Shown one piece after another: positions 11,943 to 22,382 of a stretch of DNA of 64,000 nucleotides. Numbering within the stretch: position 1 is the stretch's first letter; each line of letters opens with the position of its first letter. The notes below the pieces were generated by a model, which worked only from the letters and a program-made list of their open reading frames with translations, was not told where the DNA came from and made no database searches. This stretch comes from Diphasiastrum complanatum (lineage: Eukaryota; Streptophyta; Lycopodiopsida; Lycopodiales; Lycopodiaceae), in NCBI GenBank assembly GCA_029204225.1, contig CM055093.1:29277777-29341776 (forward strand), given 5' to 3'. Made by a program: the position numbers and the translations under genes.

Positions 11943-12609
11943 TGTTAGAATTAAGCAATTTTCACATGGTTTTTTTATGTATTTTGACATCTATTGGATC
12001 CAGACATGTGAGGACTTGTCCACACGTGTGAAATGACACTTGTAATATTCAAATCCATTTTGATTAGCTTTCATTTGAGTCTAATATGACATCTCCTAAA
12101 TTATAGGAGTTAGGTCCTAGATTGTAGGAATCTAGAAGGTCAGCACAAACCACCAATGGATGATGTGGCAAACTTGATAGATCTTATCCAAAGTGGATGT
12201 GGATGAGTACAATGAGCTGTCCCACACGTGTTGGATGCATCTTAGAAAGAGAGTATTGTGATTTTGTACTTGATCCATGATGGATCCATTATTGAGCTAG
12301 TGATGAGAAATCTTGGTTTTGTGGAGCAATCATTGTGTTTTGATTCTCGTAAGCACTTTCTTTGTGGATGAATTCTTAGTAAATGATAAGTAAACTATTT
12401 CTCTGTTATCAGGCCGTACAGTAGCTGTACTTCACACGTGTGAAGCCGTAGATCATCTTTTTTTATTGTTCTTGCTTGGAATCACAAAGATTGTCAAGTA
12501 GAAGCTAGATTGGAAGCTAGTGTTGATATAGATCAAGATCCCAAGCTACCAATCACTCTTTGTGATCATTTGTAGATCAATTTCAGTCCTTAAACTCTGA
12601 AATTTGACA
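11943..12609 (+). repeat. 5' LTR of copia copy 1
   Basis: It starts TGTTAGAATTAAGC and ends TTTGACA directly before the primer-binding site (667 bp). It contains several CACACGTGTG-type palindromes, including a perfect 14-bp TTCACACGTGTGAA at 12431-12444 and further sites near 12031 and 12225. These are candidate binding sites for bZIP or bHLH factors. Confidence 0.88.
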
Positions 12610-12621
12610 TGGTATCAGAGC
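12610..12621 (+). other. Primer-binding site (initiator Met tRNA)
   Basis: TGGTATCAGAGC lies immediately after the LTR and complements the 3' end of plant initiator-Met tRNA, the usual primer for copia reverse transcription. Confidence 0.93.
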
Positions 12622-13232
12622 CAAGTCAAAGAGCTTAGCTGATGATCCAAAAATCTTCATTTTTGTGAAAGCATTGGTGCTAGAGTCATTTTGAAGGAGG
12701 GCAACCTTTTCTAATAGTTTACTTGTGATGTTGAGGTTCAGATTAGTGTGTAAAGTTTAGATGTACTTCTCACACGTGTGAGAGGCTGCTGGAGTTGTAC
12801 TTTCACCAAAACTTTGTGTTTTTTTCAATATTTGAGCTTCAAACAAGTTGTGTAGAGTGAAACTATTGATGTGCTTTGAAAAAACATTGTTTCCATTATA
12901 GATTTGATGAGTGAATGGTGTTGGAATCTTATTAAACCTACAAATCCTTTTGAGAGAGTTTGAGGCTTATGTTTTTTAGTTCAAGAGTGAAACTAAAACC
13001 AATTCTAAACACCACAGGAAGGCATTGGCACTTCCAAAAATCAAATCCAAGTTTCTAAGTGAATAGATTGTGTAGAATACACTTTCCCAAATCTTTTTGA
13101 GTTCAAGATCATTATAGATCTTGCTTCTTGAGTCTAGTGAGATTCAAGAGAGTATCATTTTAGCTTAATTATGAGAAAGGAATAAGGGAGAGCCTTTGAA
13201 TAGTACATTTGTTGTACTTGTTACTAGATAGA

Positions 13233-14141
13233 ATGGGTTCAATTGGAGCCTATCTTCTTGAGGCTAGTGAAAGGCTAAATTCTAATAATTATTCAGCTTG
13301 GAAAGTAAGAATGGAGTCACTACTTGTGCTCCAAGATATGTTTGATCTTGTCATAGGAGAGGAAGAAGAACCTCAAGGAGGGGAAGATCAAGTGAGGTAC
13401 AAAATGAGAGCTAGATTAGCATTACATTACTTGAAAATGAATGTTAGTAATGAACTTATAAAGGAAGTAGCATCTTGTACCTCGACCAAGGAGGCATGGA
13501 ACTACCTCAGAGGGATTTATGAATCCAAAAATACCTCTAGAGTGCTTATGATTAGAAACAAAGTTCTTCAAAGCATTAGAGGGAGTGATGAGAGTGCTCA
13601 AGAGTATGTCTTGAGAATAAAATCTCTCAACAAAGAACTTTCCATCATTAGTGAGGATATTCATGATGATGAACTTGTTCAAAGTATTTTGAATGGTCTT
13701 GGAGATGAGTTCTCCAATCTTGTACAAAGCTTTGCTATTCAAGATGCACTACCTTCCATTGACAAGCTCCATAGTGTGCTTGTGGCCGAGGAGAGTAGGA
13801 TCTTTCATGTCAAGCAAAGGATTGGTTCCTTAAAGTTGCATGATGGTGATGAGAAGGCCAACTTCTCAAGCAAGGGAAAGGAAAAGTCAAAGAAGAAGAT
13901 CCAACACAAGGAGACCAAGAATGATGATCAACCATCAAGTTCCAAAGGTGGAAAGAAGAACAAAGCCAAACTCAAGTGTTTCTTTTGTGGAAAGAAGGAG
14001 CACTTTGCATCCGAGTGTTTCAAGAAGAAGAATGCACAAGGAGAGAGCAAACAAGGCAACCTCACTCTTGAGGAAGATGAGGATGAAGTGGATTCATCCT
14101 TGATGGCTTCTACATCAACATCAAAGATCTACTCAGAATGA
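13233..14141 (+). pseudogene. Copia gag, copy 1
   Basis: It begins MGSIGAYLLEASERLNSNNY, the opening shared with the related copia copies of the window, so I take the ATG at 13233 rather than upstream codons. The UBN2-type gag region (YSAWKVRMESLL, KEAWNYLRGIYESK, LRIKSLNKELS, ILNGLGDEFSNLVQSFAIQ) leads to a Lys-rich linker and a zinc knuckle CFFCGKKEHFASEC (C-x2-C-x4-H-x4-C). An acidic stretch follows. The frame then breaks: the shift near 14120-14141 separates gag from the protease sequence DTWWIDTGASSQM, which continues in another frame. Capsid and nucleocapsid functions are expected from the family. Confidence 0.9.
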
Positions 14142-15547
14142 CACATGGTGGATTGATACTGGGGCTAGTTCCCAAATGACATTCCAAAAGGATTTTTTCT
14201 CAACTCTTGTACCTTTTGTAGGTTGTAAAAAGTCTATTCTAATAGCAAGTGATCAAGAATGTAGAATAGATGGAGTGGGAACTATTCCCTTAAGTCTTGG
14301 ATCCTTTAAAAGAATAGATCTTGATAATGTGCTCTATGTTCCTACACTCACTAAGAATTTGTTAAGTGTAGGACAATTGATGGATGATGGCTTAGATGTC
14401 CATTTTAAGCAAGATGTTTGTTCCATAATGATGAATAATACTTGCATTGTAAAGGGATTCATCAAGGAAGGCTTTTTAAGCTTGATGCTGATTTTTTTTT
14501 CTTAGAAGTGTGAACATGGTGAAGGAGGAGCTCAATCAAGTGGAGCTTTGGCATAAGAGGTTGGACCACCCCAACTTCAAATCTATGGAGATACTATGCA
14601 CCAAGGATCTTGCTCTCAGCCTTCCAAAGACACTCTCAAAGTGTGGAAAAAGTTGTGAAGCTTGTAGCCTCTCAAAGGCACACAAGTCACCTTTTGATAT
14701 CTCTTCCACTAGATCTACAAAGGCATTAGATCTTATTCATAGTGATGTGCACTCTTTTTCTCAAGAATCTAATGGAGGTGCATCTATGTATGTATCTTTT
14801 ATTGATGATTACTCTAGATACACTTGGATTGAACTTTGGGATTCCAAAAGTAAAGTGTTTGAAGCTTTTGTTAAGTTCAAAACTCTAGTTGAAAATCAAC
14901 TTGATGCTAGAATTAAAGTATTGAGGAGTGATAATGGTGGAGAGTATATCTCCACCAAGATGATAGAGTTGTCTGGGCAATAGCATCGTGATTGTGTGCA
15001 TCAATTTAGCTAAAACCATTTTTATTTATCTTGTTCATGGCTGGTATATGACTTATCATATCTCATTTTTCAATATTCCATCAAAACAACATCCAAAAAA
15101 CGAGGGCACAAGTAATTTCAAAAATATGGATTTTCCAAGAAATCGTTCTCTTCTATTCCCATCCATCCTTTTTCATTCCTTCCATTCCAAGCTTTTTGTT
15201 TCCCTCTCTCCTATCACGAACAATAGAAAGTTATCCTCTTTACCCCTCAGGCCACTTTTTCCTCCCAACCTATCTATTATTGTAAATCCAATGACATTAA
15301 GAGAGAACTTATATGTACTTATAGTCCTCAACAAAATGTTCTAGCCGAGAGGATGAATAGAACACTATGTGAGTGTGCTAAGGCTTTAAGGTTAGATGCA
15401 TCTATACCTAAGTCCTTTTGGGGAGAGGCTATTATTTGTGCAACTTATTTGTGTAATAGATTGCCATGTAAGCCCATTGAAGGAATAACATCTTATGAGG
15501 CTCTATTTTGTAAGAAGACGAATCTTAAAGATATTATAATTTTTTAA
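14142..15547 (+). pseudogene. Copia protease and integrase, copy 1 (with foreign insert)
   Basis: The protease motif WWIDTGASSQM has threonine in place of serine in DSGA, and H to Q after it. GAG-pre-integrase follows (VELWHKRLDHPN, then CGKSCEACSLSKAHKS), then the integrase core FIDDYSRYTWIEL and RSDNGGEYIS. The frame is disrupted near 14500 around a T-run and again at 14977, where about 306 bp of unrelated DNA is inserted. Integrase resumes near 15284 as YSPQQNVLAERMNRTLCECA, with the usual GVAERKNR altered, and ends at a stop at 15547. The RTLCECAKALRLDASIPKSFWGEA block is well preserved. Not functional as it stands. Confidence 0.88.
14978..15283. other. Foreign insert of about 306 bp within copia integrase
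   Basis: The reading of the related copia copies is continuous across this point, but here about 306 bp intervene between GAGTTGT (ends about 14977) and TGTAAATCCAATGAC (from about 15284). The insert is AT/pyrimidine-rich on the plus strand and encodes nothing recognisable. TTGT may be duplicated at both edges, suggesting a short target duplication. No terminal inverted repeats or RNA polymerase III promoter boxes were seen, so the class is unknown. Confidence 0.55.
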
Positions 15548-17446
15548 ACTACTTGCTATGTTTTTCAAGCATTAGATACAAGAAAAAAGGATGATCCTAC
15601 TTCTATTAAAGGGATCTGGTTATGCTGAAAATAGCAAGGGATATAGAGTCTATAATCCAATCACTAAGAAGATTTTAGTGAATAGAGATGTTACTTTTGA
15701 TGAAGGTAACTACTACAAGTTGAATGAGAAAGCTTCTAATCCATCTTATGTCAAGGATCTTGTAAGGTTTGAGGAGGAGCCTACATGTGATCAAGATCTT
15801 GAAGATCCATCTCAAGATCCGAGGACTCCAAGGAGATCTACGAGAAGGAAGGCCGAGCCCTCAAGGCTCACCTATGTTGACAAAGGTGAACAAAGGGAAG
15901 ATCTACAGCCAAGTTGCTTTGAAGAAGCTATGGAGTCACAAGAATGGAGGGATGCCATGCAAAAAGAGTATGATGCTCTTATGGATAATCATACATGGAA
16001 GCTTGTGGATCTTCCTCAAGGAAGAAAGCCAATTGAGTGCAAATGGATCTATAGATTGAAGTACAATCAAGATGGGAGCATCAACAAACACAAGGCAAGG
16101 CTAGTGGCAAAGGGGTTCTTGCAAACCAAGGGAGTAGATTTTGATGAAACTTTTGCTCCTGTTGCTAAGCTAGTTTCCATAAGGTTGATTATTTCTCTTG
16201 CAACTACTTTCAATTGGCCTCTATTTCAACCTAATGTGACTAATGCTTTTCTCAATGGATATTTGGAAGAGGAGATTTTCATGAGGCAACCCGAGGGCTT
16301 CATCAAAGAAGATCAAGAGGAAAAAGTGTGTTTGTTGCTAAGAAGCCTTTATGGGCTTAAGCAAGCACCTAGAGCTTGGTACTCTAGGTTGAATACCTTC
16401 TTGAACTCTATTAAATTTGTTATAAGTGCTTATGATCCTTCTTTGTACTTAAGATTTAATGATGGTAAAATCATCATTCTCATTTTGTATGTTGATGACA
16501 TTATCCTTAGTGGAAATAATCTTGATGGTATACAAGATTGTTTAAGGAGTTTAAGATGGTGGATCTTGGTAATCTTCATTTCATATTAGGAATAGAAGTT
16601 TCAAGAGGCAAGGATTTGAGTTTTATTTTTCAATCCAAATATGCTTCTTCTATCTTAGAAAAGTTTGAAATGAAAGATTGTAAAGGAGTAGAAACTCCTA
16701 TAAGCAAAATGTAAAAGTTTCCAATAGTGATGATGAAGCATCCTTTGAGGACATCACACTATATACGAGACTTATAGGCTCCTTGATCTATCTTACTATA
16801 ACTAGACCTGATCTAAGTTATAGTGTAGGCAAACTAAGCCAGTCTATGCAAAATCCATTGGTTTGTCATTGGAAATGCAAAAAGGGTGTTGAGGTACATC
16901 TCGACTGCCAAGAACTTTGGCATTTTATATGATGGATCTAATCTTGCCTTAAGGACATATTCGGATGCTGATTTTGCAGGTGATAAGGTGGATAGGAGGT
17001 CCACAAGTGCTTTTGTCACCTTCCTTAGCAATGGCATAGTGTCTTGGATTTCCAAAAAGCAAGATACTATTTCTCTATCTTCGACCGAATCGGAATACAA
17101 GTCACTAACATCCACAACAAAGGAGATCCTATGGTTGAAGAGGCTTTTGGTGGAATTGCAAGTCATGGAGGCCGAGGAGCAGCCAACAATATTTTGTGAC
17201 AACCAATCAAGCCAAGCATTAGCAACCAATCCCACATTCCATGCAAGGAGCAAGCACATAGAGATTGCTCACCATTTTGTGAGGGAAAAGGTTCAAGCAA
17301 AGGAGATCAAGCTACATCATGTGTCTTCTTCAGATTGCCTTGTTGATCTACTCACTAAAGCCTTGCCAAAGGCTTCATTTATCAAGTTAAGATCAGCCTT
17401 AGGAGTTGTAGATAGATGTACTATAGTTGTATCATGTAAAAATTGA
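15548..17446 (+). pseudogene. Copia reverse transcriptase and RNase H, copy 1
   Basis: The RT core includes WRDAMQKEYDALMDNHTWKL, CKWIYRLKYNQDGSINKHKA, FAPVAKLVSIRLIISLA, NAFLNGYLEEEIFMRQPEGF, LYGLKQAPRAWYSRL and the active site LYVDDIILSGNN near 16487-16520. A shift near 16555 moves the frame. FILGIEVSRG and the Thr-Arg-Pro-Asp-Leu region follow with stops. RNase H is open from 16886 to 17446: YSDADFAGD, SLSSTESEYKSL, IFCDNQSSQALA and HIEIAHHFVREKV. In QLDVTNAFL the usual Asp is replaced (FQPNVTNAF), a catalytic loss. Confidence 0.9.
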
Positions 17447-17453
17447 GGAGGAG
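17440..17453 (+). other. Polypurine tract of copia copy 1
   Basis: AATTGAGGAGGAG lies directly before the 3' LTR start TGTTAGAATT at 17454, the expected position for plus-strand priming. Confidence 0.8.
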
Positions 17454-17640
17454 TGTTAGAATTAAGCAATTTTCACATGGTTTTTTGATGTATTTTGACA
17501 TCTATGTGGATCCACACATGTGAGGACCTGTCCACACATGTGAAATGACACTTGTGATATTCAGATCCATTTTGATTAGCTTTCATTGGAGTCTAATATG
17601 ACATCTCCTATGGTCCTAGATTGTAGGAATCTAGAAGGTT
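17454..17640 (+). repeat. Truncated 3' LTR of copia copy 1
   Basis: It matches the first part of the LTR at 11943 with scattered changes and a small deletion near 17610, then ends after ATCTAGAAGGTT. Beyond this the 5' LTR would continue CAGCACAAACC, but here an unrelated LTR-derived repeat begins. Confidence 0.85.
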
Positions 17641-18271
17641 AGGTAAAGTAAGAGCATTGTCTAAAACTAGGCAAGAGACATCATTTTGTGAATCTCTGGC
17701 TCATTTGCAAGTGAGAGCTTCTAGCTTCCTCCTTGTGAATATGAGCTATGGAGATTTTTTTTGCTAGGTCTCATGTGCCTTGTCTACATGAATCCATGCT
17801 CCATTTCCATTGATTGTACTCTTTCTTTCATTTCTATTGAGATTCTATGGAGATCCTTGTGGTTCTAGCTTTCTATGGATATGCTATCTTGAATGCTTTG
17901 TACTTTTCTTGCTTCTAGCTTTCTTCAAGATAGTTATGTTTAGTTAAGTAAGAGCATTGTCTATAACTAGGCAAGAGACATCATTTTGTGAATCTTTTGG
18001 CTCATTTGCAAGTGAGAGCTTCTAGCTTTCTCCTTGTGAATATGAGCTACGGGGATTTCCTTTGCTAGGTCTCATGTGCCTTATCTACATGAATTCATGT
18101 TCATTTACATTGCTTTGTACTCTTCATTTCATTTCTATGATAATTCTATGGAGATCCTTGTGTTTCTAGCTTTCTATTGATATGCTATCATGATTGTCTT
18201 GTACTTTTCTTGCTTCTAGCTTTACTTCATTGTTATTGCTATTTGCTTGGGATTTGGCACATGAAATTTCT
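17641..18271 (+). repeat. 5' LTR remnant with internal tandem duplication
   Basis: Two copies of an LTR segment of about 300 bp lie head to tail, each starting AAGTAAGAGCATTGTCT: 17646-about 17940 and 17946-18271. Both match 22600-22920 in the 3' LTR. The first copy ends with CAAGATAGTTATGTTTAGTT, matching sequence just upstream of the repeat in the 3' LTR, so the duplication arose inside the LTR. The 5' start (TGTCATGTCC) is missing. The end before the PBS reads CACATGAAATTTCT instead of CACATGACA. Confidence 0.82.
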
Positions 18272-18283
18272 TGGTATCAGAGC
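18272..18283 (+). other. Primer-binding site of the TR-GAG element
   Basis: TGGTATCAGAGC follows the 5' LTR remnant and complements initiator-Met tRNA. Confidence 0.92.
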
Positions 18284-19048
18284 ATAGATCCATGATTCAT
18301 GATGATTCTATGAGGATTCCATTAGATTTGATGAGTTTATTGTTTTTGTAGCTTTCTTTTTGGTAATTTTTAACTTTGAAATTTTCAGTTCTGTTCAGAC
18401 AAATTTTTAGCATTTAATTTCACTTTTTTACTTCTAATTTGATTCAATATCTTTGTAGAGCTTTGTTTTAGCTTTAATTCGCACCAGTTTTCAAGCCATT
18501 TGGATAAGAGATGCAAAAGTTATTGCACTTTTTCCAAAAGCTGTCAAAATAGGTGACTAGAATTTTGCTTTCACTTGATTTGAATTTTTCAGATTTGGTC
18601 TGAGTTTTTATTTCAAGTTTCTTTCCATAGGATTTTAGATCATTGTCTTAGCTTTGATCTGATACATATGGCAGGTCATTTGGATTAGTATCCAAAAAGT
18701 TATGACAAAGCTTGATTTGTAGCTCTAGTTTTGTTAGTTTTTCTTTCTTTAAAGATTTTAGCCCTGTTCTATGATTAATTTTACCTATTAAATCACATTT
18801 AATCATTGATCTGATAAATAGGCTGATAGAGCTTGTTGTTAGCTTTTCAGAGGTACTGAGTTTGTGTGATTTGGATCAATATTAAGTAAGTTATGATCAA
18901 ATTAGTGGAGATGGATTAGAATAGCCAAAATTTTGGAAAAAAAATTTACAACTGAGAGAATCACTCCAAGTTCAATTCTGAAGTTTCATTTCCTTTGTAA
19001 AACTTTTTTAGATTTCTTCAATTTGAAACTTGATTTAAAAGAGAAAAA

Positions 19049-19092
19049 AAACCTAACCCTAACCTGCCCTAACCTGACCCTAACCCTACCCT
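19049..19092. repeat. Interstitial telomere-like repeat
   Basis: Several CCCTAA-type units in a row (CCTAACCCTAACCTGCCCTAA, then CCTGACCCTAACCCTACCC) with single-base variation. It may be a remnant of telomere-repeat repair at a break, or a chance pyrimidine-rich stretch. Confidence 0.6.
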
Positions 19093-19199
19093 GGCCGCGC
19101 CCGTTAGGCTAACTTCCTCAAACCTTCATCTACATCCGAGTATCAATTAAGTCGAGTGATGTTCTTTTCCCCAACTCAGATCCGTGCAAAGACTGTATA

Positions 19200-19446
19200 A
19201 CATCATCAGGGGCAGGATTTTGCGAAGGGATTTTCTTCAGTGATCGATTGAAAATTCTTTCCAATGAGGCAGGGGCTTCATCGCCTCCTGCAGCAGTCAC
19301 CACTTGCCTGAAGAGCCCATTCGCATCAGAAAGAAGAGCCGCTGCCAGGTGCAAGGGAGTGTACTGGGCATGGCCCGAAGAGAGAGCCAGCTCCTGGCCG
19401 CTGCCAAGGCCTCATTCGTCTTATGAGTAAACTTTTCCGGATTCAT
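19200..19446 (-). pseudogene. Captured N-terminus of HSP101/ClpB chaperone
   Basis: On the minus strand, from ATG at 19446, the reading MNPEKFTHKTNEALAAAR is the canonical N-terminus of cytosolic plant HSP101 (ClpB). A one-base deletion shifts the frame. It resumes as TPLHLAAALLSDANGLFRQV, then an AGG-containing segment, and ends near KKIPSQNPAPDDV. This covers about the first 80 residues of the Clp N-domain, which helps the AAA+ disaggregase bind substrates. After codon DDV homology stops, so there is no AAA+ module. GC content is higher than its surroundings. It lies antisense inside a gag-only LTR element, so it is best read as a transduced host fragment. Sequence further right (19447-19855) stays open in frame and may include captured 5' flank. 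It is not a working gene. Confidence 0.88.
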
Positions 19447-20352
19447 TGCAAAGAAAAAACGCAACCCACAACACAAAACTTCTACAAATCTCTCTTGATT
19501 TCACAGTTACCCCGATCCCACTGCAAAAATGCCTATCTAACCTAATAACAAACCTTCCCAAGAGCTCACCACCACAGCAAAATTGCCTGTCAAGCAATTG
19601 AGATTTCCCAAAAAGAATGAAACAGATTACTCTGCTTCGATCAAAGAATACAAAACAGAAAGAGCGATGGCGAATTGGATCGTAGAATGTGATTGTCGGT
19701 ACATCAAGAGCATCAGATGCAAAACCTTTGATATTGAAGCTTGAAGGCATATGGAAAAGATTTTCTGAGAGTTGGTTAAGCTTGCAAGGGGTGACAAGGT
19801 TCGAGAGCTCAACCATCCTCCGTCGGTTGACATCTCTCTCTCTCTCTACCTTCACGTCAGTTACCTCGTCTCTCTCTCTACCTTTTCTAAGTGGAATGCT
19901 CGTTTTTCTTTCTCATTCTTTGAGCGCCCATAACTTCCTTGTTTGAGCTCAGATCCCAGTGCTGTAAAAACTAAAAGTGATCAGAAAGATGAGCCTGACA
20001 TTGCTAAGCTATTCAAATTGTGTCATTATTACTTTTCAAAAAAAATTTCAAGACCCCTTTTCTTGAGTCAATTTTTTTCGTATTTCCAATAGAAATTTTC
20101 AAATCTTCATATCATCTCCGTTTTAGATCGGATTCAAATGTTGTAAAAAGCAAAATTGTTCATGGTGATAGATTAAACACAACTGCTACTTCATTTTAAT
20201 TTGTTACACTTTCCATTCACATCCACTTTATTCTTCGAGAACTCAGGATCTTTAAGTGATTGGAGAAGAGCAATTCTACCAGCTTGTAAAATATCATTCT
20301 GAATAAATTTCAGACGGTGAATTCATAGTCCACAAGTCTTCACTAGTCATTA

Positions 20353-20979
20353 ATGATGGACCGTTATAGTCAAAACATGCAATTTCCATCTATTGATGAA
20401 ATACAATCTGAAATCATACGTTAGAACCTTGTATGTGACGGACAACCAAGTTCAATCAGCATTGATGATTGGTTGACTGAATTAGAAGCTTATTTTCGTC
20501 ATCACCATTATTCTGAAGAAGATAAAATCTATTTCGCTTCATTGTGCTTTCAAGGACAAGTTCGAGCATGGTGGGATACTCAAGCACATTTGAGCACAAA
20601 GCTTTGGAGTCAATTCAAAATCGCTTTCATTGATAGTATTACCAGGTTTTATGAGAAATCATTTGAATCTCTCAAACAAATTGGTTCTGTACAACAATTT
20701 AATGAGCAATTCTTGGCATTGGTTCAGAAGACAAAATTTGAGTATAGAAAATGTTTGAACTACTATGTGGGTTTCCCCCAAATGCCTATAAAGAATGTGC
20801 TTCAACCAACTCTTTCCAAATCCATTTATGCCGCTACTTTTATGGAGTTGCGCAATATGATGGATCGTGCACTTGATCTGGAGCACTTATCTACAAACCA
20901 TATCAATGAATGGTGGAAAGTCACCGCTCAACAGAAACCTTATTATTACAACCAACGAGCAACAAGAACAAAGGCTTAA
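20353..20979 (+). pseudogene. Retrotransposon gag of TR-GAG element
   Basis: The frame opens at ATG 20353 (MMDRYSQNMQFPSID), has one in-frame TAG at 20422-20424, and continues to a stop at 20979. It matches the plant retrotransposon gag (Retrotrans_gag) pattern: DDWLTELEAYFRHHHYSEED, IYFASLCFQGQVRAWWD, LWSQFKIAFIDSI, QQFNEQFLALVQ and LRNMMDRALDLE. The WW pair in RAWWD and the helical spacing are typical of gypsy-type gag. After 20979 a frameshift continues into a Lys/Glu/Gln-rich tail (EQRLKLEAGRKEEQSKWSEE). No zinc knuckle is seen. Confidence 0.85.
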
Positions 20980-21088
20980 ACTGGAAGCTGGAAGGAAAGA
21001 AGAACAATCCAAGTGGTCTGAGGAAATAAAGATGCAGATTCAGAAGGTGAGTATATACACTAAAATATTAGTGGATTGACAATCGCAT

Positions 21089-21580
21089 GTGAGCGAAAGA
21101 GAAGAAACTTCTGAAGATGAAGATGATTCCAGCAATGAGTCTGATGAGCCAAGTGACAACGACGAAGCGGATGAGCGAAGTGAGGACAATGAGTCAGATA
21201 AGCAAAGCGATGATGAGAGTGAAGTCCCAGAGCCAGACACAATTGCAACAACAGATGGTGGAAACCAGGATTCAGGCAAAGGTCAAGATGTGAAGAGAAT
21301 TGAACATCCTTTCGAGTTTCACTTCAACCATCAAAGTCCGCTGGAACTTGACCTACATCAATGCCTTAATCTGGTCAATGAACAAGCAACTATGGATCGT
21401 CAGATTGGAAATATTGCTATGCTCGAAGAAAGTCGATCAAGGCATTCACCAAAATTTCAGAATGAGCACGATATGGCACCGATATTCCATGGTTTGGAAT
21501 TGAGTGAATTTTTAAAAGATCCGAACTACGAACCAATTCATTTCGATTTGGAAGCTTTCGAAAATATTTTAATGATCTAA
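21089..21580 (+). pseudogene. Acidic gag tail or second frame of TR-GAG element
   Basis: An open frame of about 160 codons with no clear ATG start. The first third is extremely acidic and serine-rich (SEDEDDSSNESDEPSDNDEA). A folded-looking remainder follows (HPFEFHFNHQSPLELDLHQC, IFHGLELSEFLKDPNYEPIH). It follows gag after a frameshift and a TGA near 21077, so it was probably part of one longer gag-derived protein. A further open frame, 21580-21846, overlaps its end and may be the displaced C-terminus. I do not recognise a domain. Confidence 0.5.
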
Positions 21581-21846
21581 TGGAGTATGAGGTATTCAGC
21601 ATGGATACTGGTAGAAATGAAGAGATTTCATTAGTCCATGGAAATCCTACTTGTATCAATACTTTGGATTACTGTTCAATCTCTCATGGATCCATTAGTC
21701 AAGAGCTTCAAGTGGCTTCCATTGGAGAAACCTATTTCTATGGATTCTCTAGAATTCAATTGCCAATATCTAATTCACGCACTTATCCAGAATGTACGGA
21801 TGTGAATAATGATTGGGAATATTCTCAATCAACCAACACTCTATAG
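21580..21846 (+). pseudogene. Short 3' open frame of TR-GAG element
   Basis: It begins MEYEVFSMDTGRNEEISLVH at an ATG overlapping the previous stop, is 88 codons long, and ends at 21846. Cys and Ser content and position suggest it is the tail of the same internal protein. No domain is recognised. The remaining 540 bp to the PPT show no open frame. Confidence 0.4.
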
Positions 21847-22372
21847 GAAGCTGATTAAAAAAAATGCCATCAATTTATATTAGTTTATGGCGACTACTTC
21901 GTATAGAGCATTTATATTTGAACAACAATTCATGACTACCATTGCTCATGGAAGAATTATAATGTTCTTCATCAAGTTGGTTAAACAACATGGATTGCCA
22001 ACTACGGTAGAAGAGCCAGATGCAACACAAAACCAAGAATCCAAGGGAATTGGATAAGCATCCAATTTGTTATGATGTCGAGGAAGCAGAAAAAAAAGGA
22101 TATTGTGGTGATGCACTCTGTCCATTCCATACAGATTGGTTGCCAACAAGCAATATGGTGCTTCATCAAACTCTTCTTTGACCATCAATTTTCCTCCATG
22201 GGAACAAGGATTACAGTTTGAAGCTAACAAAATGGATTCAATTCGACATCTTTGGATTTGTAATGAGACAATAATTTTGTGGACGACACATCCTCATCAA
22301 TCCTGACTACTTAACCAAGGCGATCCAGCTGATCAGACAAGCGTCTTCATTTTTTAGGACAAAAATGTTTGA

Positions 22373-22382
22373 ATAGGAGGAG
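22373..22382 (+). other. Polypurine tract of TR-GAG element
   Basis: AATAGGAGGAG precedes the LTR start TGTCATG at 22383. Confidence 0.78.

Larger units (their letters stand above)
11943..17640 (+). mobile_element. Decayed Ty1/copia LTR retrotransposon (copy 1)
   Basis: The order is 5' LTR, PBS, leader, gag, PR, INT, RT, RNase H, PPT and a truncated 3' LTR, all in plus orientation. The LTRs are related but diverged (TGTTAGAATTAAGCAATTTT at both), so the copy is old. The 3' LTR stops after about 187 bp at a junction with the next element. The element interrupts the minus-strand copia RT at 11942. Its polyprotein has several frameshifts and a foreign insert of about 306 bp in integrase. Confidence 0.92.
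18284..20352. other. Leader region of TR-GAG element
   Basis: An untranslated leader of about 2 kb. The first 750 bp are T-rich with loosely recurring phrases such as TTTCAGATTTGG and TTTTAGCTTT. Then come a telomere-like block (about 19049-19092), the antisense HSP101 fragment (about 19200-19446), a CT-rich tract (19832-19880) and unassigned sequence up to gag. Confidence 0.6.

Noticed and set aside
14988-15344. 118-codon frame in the copia insert
   Set aside because: No domain, pyrimidine-rich composition, and it runs from foreign insert into integrase out of frame.
15769-16059. Alternative plus-strand frame inside copia copy 1
   Set aside because: Out-of-frame shadow of the reverse transcriptase.
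19248-19430. Plus-strand open frame in the captured region
   Set aside because: Antisense of the HSP101 fragment, which explains the coding-like composition.
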